From contig JACGWO010000005.1 of the NCBI GenBank assembly GCA_034509735.1, forward strand, positions 26,468,383 through 26,532,382: a stretch of DNA of 64,000 bases. Direction: 5' to 3'. The position numbers and the translations under genes are program-made. Below, in pieces: positions 12,997-25,030 of this stretch; the first letter of the stretch is position 1, and the number at the start of each line of letters is the position of its first letter. The stretch comes from Sesamum alatum. Taxonomy: Eukaryota > Streptophyta > Magnoliopsida > Lamiales > Pedaliaceae. The notes under the pieces were generated by a model that was not told the origin of the DNA, searched no databases, and worked only from the letters and a program-made list of their open reading frames with translations.

Positions 12997-13818
12997 TGAT
13001 GATATCCCCTCAATCATTTTTCCTCAAACCCAAAACAAAGAAAGTGGGTCTCCACTGATCAGCCTAGCAGCCCTGACCTTGCTGGCTCACGAGCAAGGTA
13101 GCAAGCTCATAATTTCTACATTTATACTAACCTGACAAGACCCAAAAACGAGTTTGATACAGTAGGATGACTCAGTAAACAATAGAGATTCCATGTCATA
13201 CACATTTCCAACATCTCAGAACACATCATACTAAAAAGTCCCCAACAAAGCGCTCTAGATCTATGGCGACTGATCGATCAACAACAGGTAACAAATTCCC
13301 CATATTTTGGGTTGACTGGGCAAGACTCATTTCAAATGATCATATCTTCGTCCAGATAAGTCACAATCTCAATCCAATTTTTCTGTTAGTTAGCTAACAC
13401 ATGCAACTTTCAAATGGTGTATCACTTGGAGCAACTAACCTTTGGATTCTACTCCCAATCAGCCTATGAATAGAGGTCATAATGCAGTCACAATGGTAAC
13501 TTAATTCATTCGCACTCCCACACTTTTTGTTCTCGGTCAACAGCCAGGCTACGAGCTCCTTGCTCATTTTTTGCACTCCACACAGTCATTTACACTCACG
13601 TTTAAATATTTGGTCACTCCACATCAATTATTACATCATACCTTACGTTATTTTTCAATTATTCTTTTACCCATTTTCAGTAAATCAATTTACTGAGTTA
13701 AACATTGGAGTGTTAATCCTATTTTACAAGTTAGTCCTCTCTTGATCTTAGATTTTTTTTATTTTTTTTTTGAAGATCCTGCTACTATTGTGATTTTGCT
13801 GGACTCTAGTATGCATCA
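12997..13818. mobile_element. Solo LTR (Ty3/gypsy type) with 5-bp target-site duplication
   Basis: It begins TGATGATATCCCC and ends GTATGCATCA, so it carries the TG...CA ends of an LTR. The identical pentamer ATTAT flanks both sides (12,992-12,996 and 13,819-13,823). The 5' end, the 3' end and the phrase 'ggagtgttaatcc' resemble the LTRs of the element at 19,346-23,536, so it belongs to a related family. A lone LTR with intact TSD is expected after LTR-LTR recombination removed the interior. Confidence 0.85.
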
Positions 13819-13823
13819 ATTAT

Positions 13824-14100
13824 ACATCACCGCCTCTGTCGTCGGGGGCACCATTGCGAAGAACAATCTAAGCGATGTCGTCATCGCCTAGCGCAAAGGG
13901 GTGTGCGGCATCACCCCCGCATGAGTCGCCCTCGCAGTCGTCACCCACTTCTTTGGGCGATCGCCGTCACCCAGCCTAGGGCACTCGCCCTGGATCTTGG
14001 GCGACACGTATCCAAGAAAAATGGGTGAGCTCCGTCACTCATGCTTGGTGACGGTGATGCCCTTGTGTGATTGCGCCGAGGCGGCAAAAGGGGAGGGATA
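13824..14100. other. GC- and CpG-rich island of unknown origin
   Basis: About 270 bp of markedly GC-rich sequence, including 'gtcgtcatcgcc' and 'gggtgacggtgatgcc' type phrases, directly after the solo LTR's TSD. No long frame or recognised domain. It could be a captured gene fragment or a diverged transposon piece. Confidence 0.4.
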
Positions 14101-15700
14101 ATAACAAAAAAAAAATTAATTTTTAAAAAATTAAATAAAATAAATTTAATTTTTCAAACTTTAAAAATAATATACAATATTGAATTCCTTATTTTAAATA
14201 CATATAATGGTAATTTCAATCTAAATATTATTTATAGTAAATAATATGACTTAAAAAAATTATTCTTTTGTATTTTTATATTTAATTGATTTATTCTATA
14301 AATAAATATAATTTATTGAAATATATTTGAACTAAATAATAATTTAATTTAGTTAATAATATAAAATTATTATAATTGATCTTCATTTATATTCATACAA
14401 ATATTTAATTTTGAAAAGTGAAATTTAGCAATTAATTTTTGTATTGTGATTTTTCAATTTAAGTTTTTAACTTTTAACTTTTAACTTTTTTCATATTTAA
14501 TTAATATATTTTATAAATAAATATAATTTATTAAAATATATTCAAACTAAATAAACACTAAAAGGAAAGCTGAAAAAAAACACAAAAAATAAGCTAAAAA
14601 TTTATTCAAATGAGACAAAAGAGGGATCTTTCGATATATAGTCCAAAGTGGTAAAAAGATGGTAAAAAAAAAATATGCATTTTCGCATAGAGCGCTCGTG
14701 CAACCAACATTCCGTTTCTAACGAAAGGAGGGTTTCACGTGGTGTTTTTTACAAAATGGAATGGGTTTCTGCATATATTTAAAACACAAAGGAGTTTTTG
14801 ACTAATTTCTCAAAATACTCGAGAAAAAATGAAATTTGACCAAAAAGTAATTTGGCATGATGGGTTTTCCTACGGTCTTGATATCTAGGCGTAGATCACG
14901 CCAATTTAATATTACATATCAAATAATAATAAGGGTAAAGTACATCAAGCCCTTGTATGATTTATTATAATTATAAATTATTTCTCACTATTTGAGAATT
15001 ATCATTATCCCACGAATATTAAATATAATTATGTATTTTTTTTGGCGGTAAAGTAAAAATGTCAATTACCCTTATAAGATATTCCCTTTATTTATATATA
15101 TATATATATTGGAAAAAAATGTTAAATTGATCTAATGTTGTACAATGTCTCATTTGCCCCTCTATGTTTATGCCTTGTAATCTTTTTAAAAGGGCATTTT
15201 AGCCTGTTTCTGGAAAAAAAAAAAAAAAAAAAACAAAAAAAAAGTACGTAGTAATATACTTCAGGGTTTAAAATGATATTTGGGCAGTTCAATACAAAAT
15301 CTTAAGGCCATGTTTACTGGACCCTATTAGCCTGGATACAACGGTTAGTAGGGCCCAATCAGGTGTTTACGGTATACTTGGGCGGCCCGCTACTAAGTCT
15401 CTTGGCCCACTACTCACGCGTGTTAAGTCTTATATTATAATACATGATTTGTTAGTTGTATTATAATATGTGGGGTCCACAAAAATTTGCTATTAACTTT
15501 TCTTACCTTTTTTTACCCCAACACACCCTAGCCCAATGACTTGAATGCCCATGTTTGTCTCTTAAATCTCAACTTCCACCTCTGACTTGTAATAAATGAT
15601 CCTGCATAAATTTACACAAATAAATAAGTCACTTTTTCCTCTCTCTCTCCTCCATTGTTGTTTCCTTGAATCTCAACCGTAAAAAGTCTTCTCTCCCTCT
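14101..15700. other. AT-rich intergenic DNA
   Basis: No gene seen. MITE-like phrases occur ('agggtaaagtacatcaagcc' at about 14,933 and 'gccctctatg'-type text near 15,160), but no complete element was defined. Confidence 0.4.
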
Positions 15701-15811
15701 TTTTTTTAGAAGCCTTGAGTGTTCTTTTTTCAGCATTTAATTTGCCGTATACTAAGCTAACATCCTTTCACACAAAATCAAGAAAATTGCCCAAAAATTT
15801 TGTTGAAGAAA

Positions 15812-15967
15812 ATGGCAAATATAGCAAATCTGGTGGCGAATGAGTACGAGAGCAGAGTGAAGAGCTCAAGGAAAAGCGATGGCGAAGAGATCCAACTGCT
15901 CTCCCGTGTCGGAGTTTTGGGGCAGAATTTGAGCGGATCTCGGCGGTGGCATTGGCATCTTGGATAA
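15812..15967 (+). other. Short 51-codon open frame, doubtful gene
   Basis: An ATG at 15,812 opens 51 codons (starting MANIANLVANEYESRVKSSR) and stops with TAA at 15,965-15,967. The region is less AT-rich than its surroundings and is preceded by a CT-rich stretch like a plant 5' leader, so it may be a real small gene or a truncated copy of one. I recognise no family. The opposite strand is also open here, which weakens the case. Confidence 0.2.
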
Positions 15968-16170
15968 AGGAGAAACTGTTGTCAATGAAGGAGGAAAAAT
16001 GACACCCAAGTCCCAAATGAGTCTTGCTGCTAGAAATGACTTTTTTTCTGCTTGAAAAAGTTTAAAGAACAAATCAAAGGGAGAAATCTGCCTCTCTGTA
16101 TGTATATGAATGTTTTCTACTTTTTGATCAATGAGAGTTGTAGAGTTGTAAGTAATTGTTAATTAATTAT

Positions 16171-16172
16171 CT

Positions 16173-16242
<70 letters not shown>
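16171..16242. repeat. (CT)n microsatellite
   Basis: About 36 uninterrupted CT dinucleotides. Confidence 0.98.
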
Positions 16243-16247
<5 letters not shown>

Positions 16248-16259
16248 GTTTCTTGGATG

Positions 16260-17280
16260 ATGATTTTTGGGGTTAATTGCACTTTTACTCACGTGAAAGT
16301 GTGTATGCTAACCAAATAAATTGCATCGATGTTTTTAAAAATTGGGTTTAATTATATAGATATTTTATATTTTTTTAGTAAGATGTAAAAATATATTTTT
16401 TGAGGTAAAAATTACGACATCCCTTTGAAAAAGATGTTATTGCTTCTCAATGGAGTTGGTTGCCTTTTTCCTTATTTGTTTTTCTTAGATGGTAAAAAAA
16501 AGAAGGATTTTTTGTCGTTTAGTATTTTGTAGGAGGTTGTCATTCACTACCTCCATTCACCGTTGAGGAGGGAGTACGTCAAACTCGGTGCCGGCCATCG
16601 GAGCTGCACAAGTACTTTAAGGTTGGGGAGATTGTGGAGGATCTTTGTAGAGAGAAGAAGGGGTGGAGGAAAGGCAAACATAGAGCATGATTTTTCTCGA
16701 AAATGGCCAAAAGGGATGCGAACATGGGCGACTGAGCACACGGGTCAGCGGTGGTGATGAGCAGGGAATAGAGAGTCGACCAAAAGATTTTTTTTTTTTA
16801 GATGGACAAAAAGAAAAATATTAAAAACATCAAACATGATCATCTGGGAAGGTTGGAAAAGGGCTTAATTAATGATGCAAGTGGAGGTTTGAATTGATTT
16901 GACATTTTACTGCACATATGGGCAAAGAGGTAAATTGAGGGGTAATCCTGTTGGGAGTAGCAGATAGTAAATAATGGGCAACTTATGTATCTATATAATC
17001 CAACGTATAATGCATGCAAAGTAAACAACAAATGAGATAATATAGTAGGGGTGAATATGAATAATAGTATGTCCCTACGATAATATGGGTCAATCCAATA
17101 TGGACCGGTAGACATGGCCTAATATAACTCTAAAAAAAACTAACAAAATGAGTTCATTATCGGATGGGCTTTAGTTTCAGGGGGAAATCGATAATTTCAA
17201 AAATAATTAAAGATACTTATAATTATATCAAACCTCAGAGTATTATTTAAATTATTAACTAAATTAAATTTAAGTCAATG
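16260..17280. other. Intergenic DNA
   Basis: Between 16,547 and 16,757 both strands are open for about 60 codons in a GC-richer patch, but neither frame shows a known domain. Nothing else is recognised. Confidence 0.4.
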
Positions 17281-18369
17281 ATAACTATACGGAGAAATAG
17301 ATTGAACATGGAAAGGAGACTCTTGTTCTGCATGCTTCTTAACATAAAAGGCAGTGCATGACCAAGGTGATTTAGAGGGTCTAATTAACTTTTTATCTAT
17401 TAGTGATTGCATATTATTTTTGCATAACTCTAAATATTCAGAGTTCATTTAGCAAGGTCTTGCCTTAGTGGGAATATTTTTCTCTGGGATTCACCTTCAT
17501 ATGGGAGACTTACCAGAATGCATTAGGATGTTCATTGCATATCTCAAGTTCAAATTTATTCTAAACCATTTTATTTTTTTCTCCTGTAATTTAGGATTTT
17601 CAAGTAATTCATTCATTTGTAATGAATTAATTTCTTCTTTTACGAAGCATATTTGCTTTGTTTTAGAAATTATCATGTCTCTTATCTCATTTATAACCCT
17701 ATCAATTGGTTGAGTAATAAATCCAAATTTTATTGTTTCATCCTCAAAGGTTTCTATTATACCCTTTTCATTTATTGTCTTTATGGAGAAGATCTTCTTA
17801 AGGAAGGGTGTTCCTAGGATTACATCATGGTTAAATCTTTTATTAATAGGAAGCTTGTAGGAATACATTTTTTACTATTACATATATAAGCTTTGGGGAT
17901 TTTAAAGTTTATATTCAGTTTATGTCCATTGGCAAAGGATAAAGAATGGGTTGTTTTTTCAAAATATTTAGTTGGTATCAATCCCTCTTTGGTACAAGTA
18001 ATATCTGCTCCACTATCTATTAGAGCAGTAAATGTCTTTTTAAAATTGTTATTTATTAAGAAATCAAGTTTTATATTCCATTTTTGACTAGTAACTATTT
18101 CAACAGTAGATAAAAAATTATCTTCAACCTTTAACCTACCTAATTCGTAAAGCTATTATCCTTGTCTTCTTCTAAGTTTTCAATTCTAGTAGTAATAGAT
18201 TGATTATGTCTTTTAATGATCCTTATTTCTTCCTTTAATTTTTCTAATTCTATCTTTAGATCTTCTAAGATTGAGGGATTATTTTTTATCGTATGCTTTT
18301 TATTAAGTAACTTCTTAACCTCAGTAATTGTATAGGGCTGAAAGGGCTTACTATTGATTTTTCCATAAG
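17281..18369 (-). pseudogene. Endogenous pararetrovirus (Caulimoviridae-like) fragment: coiled coil, protease and start of reverse transcriptase
   Basis: Read on minus from about 18,369, the frame first gives a Lys/Glu-rich coiled-coil-like segment. Next comes a pepsin-like retroviral protease with the active-site motif ALIDSGAD (about 18,000-18,025) and the downstream ILGTPFL motif (about 17,808-17,828). Then comes the N-terminal part of a reverse transcriptase with KKLIRPSKSPWSC (about 17,355-17,395) and AFYV. This order and these motifs are typical of Caulimoviridae polyproteins. It ends before the RT catalytic site. The reading is broken by frameshifts between coiled coil and protease, within the protease, and before the RT, and by in-frame stops, so it is a dead integrated copy. 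Its upstream edge abuts an (ATAATC)n repeat. Confidence 0.75.
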
Positions 18370-18375
18370 CAAATA

Positions 18376-18440
18376 ATAATAATCATAATCATAATCATAA
18401 TCATAATCATAATCATAATAATAATAAAAAAAAAAAATAA
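18376..18440. repeat. (AATCAT)n / (AAT)n microsatellite
   Basis: Tandem 'aatcat' and 'aat' units lie at the boundary of the pararetrovirus fragment. Such repeats are common at insertion points of these elements. Confidence 0.9.
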
Positions 18441-18497
18441 TAATGACCAATGAAGGCATTCCAATTAGACTGGGCTATATATTTCATGCAAACACAA

Positions 18498-18527
18498 AGC
18501 CCAGCCCAGCCCAGCCCAGCCCAGCCC
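18498..18527. repeat. (CCCAG)n pentanucleotide repeat
   Basis: Six perfect copies of agccc, followed by gaps and two further 'agccc' words. Confidence 0.95.
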
Positions 18528-18529
18528 AT

Positions 18530-19345
18530 AAGCTGTAGATGAGCCCTAGCCCATAAGCACCTGCTTCCACGTGACTCATGCTCTTTAAAGCAATCATATA
18601 ACTTTAATTGCAAATATTTATTATTTAAATTATTCCTAATCAGACCTTTAAATCTTCATAACTTTATTAATATCACCTTTATAATTTAATTTTACGCATA
18701 ATATGCTATTCCAACCACATTTCGAATTTTATTTTATTTTATTTTTCTATAAAAATGTCACAGAACTTGGTACTGGTTCCGACACGTCTAATATTAGTAT
18801 CTTATTAATCTAATAAAATAAGTAAAGAACAATTATTTGGAGGAATATGTATAATAATATTTAGTTGTTGCCCACCACATGTACCATATTTTAATATTTA
18901 TAATTAAGAATAAGAATTCCCAGACTTTAGTAGGACCACAATTTGATAGAGACTTGCACAACATAAAAAGAGAAATTAAAATATAATATTACCAAGTGGC
19001 AATTTTTTTATATTATTAATATAAAAACTAATATCTATCACGCGGACTCATTATTCAATACCCAATACGTTATTTCATCTTATATTTTATTTTACAAATT
19101 AAAGATATAAGACCCACAATCATTTTTTATATATCTTCATACGTATACGACATAAATATTCAAATAAATATTAATTAAAAAAAAGTAATTGAGCTTTCTA
19201 TCATTCATTACAATTACAGGATCGATTTTTTTTATCTTTTAAATCCTATTACATCTTACTCTATTTAATATGTGTCACGCGTATAAAGATGAGAACATGT
19301 AATTTATAACACATCATATATATATATATATATATTATATATATT
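18530..19345. other. AT-rich intergenic DNA ending in a (TA)n tract
   Basis: No gene recognised. The (TA)n tract at 19,317-19,345 is the site into which the LTR element to the right inserted. Confidence 0.5.
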
Positions 19346-20084
19346 TGATGATGCCCTCAAAATCTTTTATGGATTCTAAACCCAAGAGGCCTAGAGGAGG
19401 AGCAGCCCAATGGGCCATCAGCCAAACAACCAACCAGCGGGAATGTAAAAGTTCATAATCTTACTTGCTGATTTCACTGAACTGGGAGGCCCAAGAAACA
19501 AGCTCGTTCTAGTGGGACACGCCATCGTACAGCTGGACAGACACATCCTATAACTTTCAACACCTTAATACACGTCGCTCTTAAATATCTCCAGTTGTAT
19601 CCTAGTGGATTGGCGGCAAATGAGCTGGGAAGTTGAGTGTAGCAAATTTTCGGATTTTCAGGCAGACCTGGCAAGACCTGGTCCACCTGACGTATCTCAG
19701 TCATATTTAGCCCACATTACATGCAGATTTTTAAAGGAGTTAGCTGACTCAAAGAGCTTTTGAATGACATATGACTCTCTTCAACCAAACTCCAATTTCT
19801 GCTCTGTACAAGCCTATTAATAGAGGTCTTGTGCAGTCATTTGGTAACATCTACTCACTTTTGCAACTCCTACACTTTTACTCTCATTTACACTCGGTTC
19901 CAAGGCTATTTTGTGTCTACATTTCATATATCACGAATTATTATATCACATACTAGAATCTCACCATTATTCTCACTCATTTTTTAAGTTTTCTTTCATT
20001 TGTATACTATACTGACTTAAGCATCGGAGTGCTAACGCTTCCTTGCAGGTTAGCCCCCCCAATCTTAGGATTTTTGTGAAGGTC
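19346..20084 (+). repeat. 5' LTR of the gag-only element, truncated at its 3' end
   Basis: It aligns with 22,758-23,490 up to 'gtgaaggtc' (20,084). The last ~50 bp present in the 3' LTR, ending in gcatca, are missing here, and the usual tRNA primer-binding site cannot be seen after it. A deletion across the LTR/leader junction is likely. Confidence 0.8.
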
Positions 20085-20142
20085 ACGTCTCTCCCTGTTG
20101 CAGTTAGATCTACCATTCTACCTTCGAATCAGACCTTGAGCG

Positions 20143-21234
20143 TTGTTAAGACCCCGGCTCCGACTGGTTGCAGCTCGGCTCCAGCAAGTGGCAGCCCCGC
20201 TCCAGCTGGTGACCCCAGCTCCAGTCGGTGACCTCCCAACTCCAATCGGTGGCCTCCCAGCTCCAGCCGGTGACCTCCCAGCTCTAGTAGGTGACCTTAT
20301 AACTCCAACTGGTGGTAGCCCAACCCCAAATGGCAATCCAACAACTGATTTTGCTGCCATGAGCCCGCTCCTTCGTGAGCAACTTCGTCAATTTATTGTG
20401 AAAATCATCCACTCGACCCTCCGCGGCGCGGCTCCCAATCTAGCGGAACATAACCTTCTTCCTAGCGGGAACGAGGTGGAACCCCAGGAAGTCAAGATAC
20501 TAATGGACAAATCCCTGCTGGTCTCCAGCAGAACAAACCTTTACCTACTGATTTCGCCAACTTTCAGCCCCCAGAAATTCGGCAATCCCCAAAGAAATAG
20601 ATGTTGGAGCTCCGCCAACAGGTAGCAAAGAAACCTTACCAGCTGAGCATAGTGTTCCTTTTAGCAAGGACATCATGGCAGAAGAGCTCCCTGCTCATTT
20701 TCGAGTACCTTCCCACCTATCTGCCTATGATGGCACCTTGGATCCAGTCGAGCACGTACGCAGGTTTGAGAATGCAGCCATGTTACATACGTATACTGAT
20801 GCTATTAAGTGTTGTGTGTTTCTTACTACGCTAATGAGTTCTGCCCAACAATGGTTCAACCAGCTTCCAGCTGGATCAGTAAAGTCTTTTGCAGAATTCA
20901 ACACTCTTTACATGCACCAGTTTGCTAGCAGCCGGAAGTACCAAAATTCAGTTGTCAACCTTTTCGAGATCAAACAGGAGGAGAATGAGACTCTAAGGGC
21001 ACATGTTCATCGTATCAATGTAGCTATCCTGGAAGTTCCAATAGCTCACCAGGAGGTGCTAGTCGGCGCTCTTACTCAAGGCCTACAAGAAGGCCCCCTT
21101 TTCGAATCTCTAGTTAAGAAGCCCGCTGTAGCTTTCCCATAAGTACTAGCTCATGCGGGAAAATATATAAACCTAGAAGATGCCTGGCTTGTGAAAAGGA
21201 GCAATCGCGACAAGCCAAAAGAGGAATTCATATA
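20143..21234 (+). pseudogene. Degenerate Ty3/gypsy Gag
   Basis: An N-terminal proline-rich part (20,143-20,625) is in a different frame from the conserved Gag core (20,675-21,142). The core contains the retrotransposon gag domain: YDGTLDPVEHVRRF, then AQQWFNQLPAGSVKSF, then LRAHVHRINVAILEVP, ending near LVKKPAVAFP. A TAA at 21,140-21,142 interrupts it; the same frame then continues with the family's usual GKYINLEDAW tail to about 21,234. Gag would form the virus-like particle in the cytoplasm. No zinc knuckle is seen after the tail. The frame change and stop indicate decay. Confidence 0.8.
20150..20340 (+). repeat. ~30-bp tandem repeat coding Pro/Gly-rich peptide in Gag N-terminus
   Basis: Repeated 'ctccagccggtgacctccc'-type units are translated as LPAPAGD/LPTPIGG-like peptides. 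They lie at the start of the gag region. Confidence 0.8.
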
Positions 21235-21399
21235 ACCTCAGGAAGTTTAATTCTTGAAATCCCTACTATTTGCTTACAACTTGCTAGCTTTTGTAGTCAA
21301 GCATTATCTTACAAGAACAAATGCATTCCTTGCTTCCCATCTTGTATTGCTCGCAGGCCCAATCTTCAGCTTCTGGCTGACCCCAATAAGTCGCCCTGT

Positions 21400-22030
21400 T
21401 GATGCAAGCTTTTACATAAGCCGCCTGATAGCGCACACTCTTACATAAGGAGCATGCTGGCGCACGCTCTATAAGCTGCCTTCTGGCACACGCTCTATAT
21501 AAGCCGTCTGTTGTGGCGCACTTTTATTGGCTGCGAACCCTGATAAGTCGCCCTTCATTCGCATACTCTCATTCCAATTGGCTGCGAGCCTTGGTAAGCC
21601 GCCCTTAGTTGGTGCACACTCATTCTCTCATTAGATGCGACCCTGGTAAGCCGCCCTTAGCTGGCGCACACTCTTACATAAGTCGTTTGTTGGCGCACGC
21701 TCTTACATAAGCCGTCTATTGGTGCACACTCCTACATAAGCCGCTCGCTGGCGCACGCTGTCACATAAGTCGCATGCTGGCGCACAAAGGCCTCCTACTA
21801 GCGCACACTGTCACATAAGTCGCCTGCTGGTGCACGCTCATACATATGTCGCATGTTGGAGCATGCTTTCACATAAGTCACCTGTTGGCGTACAGAAGGC
21901 TCCTACTGGCCCATGCTCTCACAAACCGCCTAACGATGCATGCTATATAAGTCGCCTGCTGGGGAACGCTCTCTATAAGCCGCCTGCTAGCGCTACATTC
22001 TTCAAGCACCTGCTAGTGGACGCACTCAGT
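21400..22030 (+). repeat. ~30-bp tandem repeat array in the 3' untranslated part of the gag-only element
   Basis: About twenty imperfect units on the pattern 'ataagccgcctgctggcgc' plus 'acgctct'. It sits between gag and the 3' LTR. Tandem repeats in this position are a known feature of Tat-lineage retrotransposons. Confidence 0.85.
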
Positions 22031-22739
22031 CCAGCTTTCAAATTGCCTTCTATAGGCACATCCATTTCAGCACAATGTTAATGAGGCCTACTCAGGCTAA
22101 CTTACTACTTGAGCTTTATTTCTACTCACTTGTTGTGGACATATTCCCCACTGATAAAAGTATAGCACCTTTTGTTTTTTGTCAAAATGACAGGAACAAC
22201 TGGAGTGGCCATTTTGAGCCAGAGCAAGATAATGCCTCCTCAATCCATAACAAGTTACTGAAACCTACAGGCTTGCTCACGTATCAGGTTTACAAGCATA
22301 TTCTACATGCCCAACTTTCATCTCTAACTTAGGTGCTAGCGCACCATTTTACTACTTGGGTGATCTATACCCTTAAGAGATGAAGAGACTCCCACTCCCA
22401 TATCCTACTCTTTATTGACATAACACCTGCAGGAATCATTACGAGTGTACAAACTGGGTATTCCCCAACCCAAATACTGACCTGCAGGAACATATCAAGC
22501 CAGACATATAATCCTACCAACGAATGACTCTACTGCCCAACTAGTTGTTGTCCGCTAATCCAAAGGCACATGAGCTCCCAAGAAGGCTTCTTCAACGATA
22601 AAGACTCTATAGTAGAGGGGGAACAACCTAAAACGGCGGGACTTGCCCTATTAGTTCATAAGCAGGAATGATTTTTGCTTCTTTTGCAGATCATTATACG
22701 TACTCCAGCACTTCAGCTCTACCACCTGAACTCTTGGAG

Positions 22740-22757
22740 TGGGGGAGAGGGGGGGAG
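22740..22757 (+). other. Polypurine tract of the gag-only element
   Basis: G-rich purine run directly before the 3' LTR; it primes plus-strand DNA synthesis during reverse transcription. Confidence 0.85.
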
Positions 22758-23536
22758 TGATGATGCCCCCAGAATCTTTTATGGATTCTAAGCCCAAAGA
22801 GGCCTACAGGAGGAGGAGCCCAATGGGCCATTAGCAGGACAACCCATTAGCGAGAAGGTAAAAGCTCATAATCTTACCTGCTGATTTCACTGAATTGGCA
22901 GGCCCAAGAAACAAGCTCGTTTTAACGGGACACTTCATCGTACAGCTGGACAAACACATCCTATAATTTGCCAACACATTAATACACGTAACCTTAAAAT
23001 ATCTCTAGTTGGATCCTAGTGGATTTGCGGCAAATCAGCTGGGAAGTTGAGTGTACCAGATTTCCAAATTTCAGGCAGAACTGGTCCACCTGATGTATCT
23101 CAGTCATTTCTAGTCCAAATTACACGCGGATTTTTCGAGGAGTTAGCTGACTCAAAGAGCTTTTGAATGGAATATGACTCTCTTCAACCAAACTCCAATT
23201 TCTGCTCTGTACAAGCCTGTAAATTGAGGTCTTGTGTAGTCATTTGATAACATCAACTCACTTTTGCAACTCCTACACTTTTACTCTCATATACACTTGA
23301 TTCCAAGGCTATTTTGTGTCTACTTTTCATATATCCCACGAATTATTAATTATTATATCACACACTAGAATCTCACCATTATTCTCACTGGTTTTTTAAG
23401 TTTTATTTCATTTGTATACTTTATTAACTTAAGCATCGGAGTGCTAACGCTTTCTTGTAGGTTAGTCCCCTCAATCTTGGAATTTTCGTGAAGGTCCATC
23501 GACTTTTGTGGTGCTGCTAAATTTCTGTACGCATCA
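22758..23536 (+). repeat. 3' LTR of the gag-only element
   Basis: 779 bp, TG...CA ends, complete at both ends. It is followed directly by the ATATT target-site duplication. Confidence 0.9.
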
Positions 23537-23545
23537 ATATTAAAT

Positions 23546-24174
23546 AGAGTTAATTACAGTAACCTCCCCTGCGACTATGCGAATATACAAATTCCCCGCT
23601 CTTACTATGAAAATTACAAATTGCCCCCTCTGCTAACAAATGTTAGTCAAGTTTAACGATATATGCTTAAATGACCATTTTGCTCCCATTTATAAAACTA
23701 AAAATAATTCAATAAACTTGAAAATAGAAGTGGACCAAAATATCTTCAAGTATTTTTTTTCAAAATATAAGCTTTATTTTCTATAAAATAATATAATTTC
23801 AATAAAATTTGCAAGGTTTTGACTGTTAGGAATAGAAATTAATGTCACAATCTACACATCCACAATATGTGGTTAAAAAATTTATTATAAAACGATATAC
23901 TAAAAGTTACAAGTATACACACTTTTGAACTTTAAAATAACAAATTACTCCTAAGGGGTATTTAAGTAATAAAAGCTAGCGTTATTCAGGTTGAGGGTAT
24001 TATAGAAAATTTAGACCAACTTTTTATGATATCAGCAAAACCTATTAAGTTGACTAACGAAAAACGCAATTTGTAAGGTGAATATATTTAAAATGAAAAT
24101 TTATGTAATTTTCATAATAAAAGGGGGGCATTTATATATTCCATAATAGTAAGAAAGTTCAGTGTAATTAATCT
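23546..24174. mobile_element. MITE of the 4,689-5,328 family
   Basis: The inverted ends 'agagttaattacagtaacc' and 'gtgtaattaatct' and the interior phrases 'gtggaccaaaatatcttcaa' and 'ggttgagggtattata' are shared with the copy at 4.7-5.3 kb. It lies 4 bp beyond the target-site duplication of the gag-only retrotransposon. Confidence 0.8.
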
Positions 24175-25020
24175 TATTAAATAAAATAAAATAAAGTAAT
24201 TGAATTTAAAATAAAAAATTCAATTCGTACAATTACCGAGACATCAGACCATGGACGGTGGCATATTTTGGGATGAGAAATCAAATGCCTTAGATTTACT
24301 ATTTCTTTTTGTTTTTAATTTAAGTTTGTTTGACTTTTCATTTTTATTATTAAATTATTATTTTTTAATTTAATTTTGGGAAAGATGCCCCAATATCTCA
24401 ATAATAAATTATTGGATGCTTTGGACTTTTTCAAAGAGAAATAATTAATTTATCGCCTCAATATTAAATAATTAGATGTTGCAGATTCCATTATTGTTAA
24501 CTATTTTATCACTTTTATTTTGGTATGATTGGTGAGTATGATCACATCTTAACTTAGGATAATCATTTTAATTACTAGAATGGACCATATTACCCTCCAC
24601 TAAGTCACAACAACTCCCTATTAAAGTAAGGAGATGGTAAGTTTATTTATAAATATCAATTCTAAATCTTATACACATATTAAGATGTTTTTATAGTTTA
24701 TAATATATAGTATTCTGCTATAAACAAAGTTTTGGAAATGTTTTTAAAAATTAGAAGTATTGAACTTATAGGATATTATATAATAGCTTTGTAGTGTTAT
24801 ATAATCAAAATAATTCTTTTTAAAAAATTAAATCTAAATAGGACTTTTTGTTTTTTCTAGTAATTCTTACAAGATCTTATTTTTAAAAAATTATCACACA
24901 CTTTAGTATGTTTTATAAATTCTCAAATATTTATAAGATATTTCAAATCTCTCTCTATATATATAATATAAGTTCAATCAGGCAATCTCTAAATTCGTCT
25001 TTTAAGCTATTAATTACGAG
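24175..25020. other. AT-rich intergenic DNA
   Basis: No coding or repeat structure recognised. Confidence 0.5.
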
Positions 25021-25030
25021 AATTTCAAAC

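Larger units (their letters stand above)
19346..23536 (+). mobile_element. Gag-only LTR retrotransposon (TR-GAG-like), 4.2 kb, with TSD
   Basis: Two direct LTRs bracket a single Gag region. The element starts TGATGATGCCC (19,346) and ends GTACGCATCA (23,536). The pentamer ATATT flanks both sides (19,341-19,345 and 23,537-23,541). A polypurine tract (22,740-22,757) sits directly before the 3' LTR. Only Gag is present: there is no protease, reverse transcriptase or integrase. The Gag closely resembles that of the Tat-type element at 38-39.7 kb (shared AQQWFNQLPA), so this looks like a non-autonomous derivative of that lineage. Visible divergence between the LTRs and stops in Gag show that it is old. 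Confidence 0.85.

Noticed and set aside
17468..17713. 81-codon plus-strand frame
   Set aside because: Antisense shadow of the pararetroviral protease/RT segment on minus.
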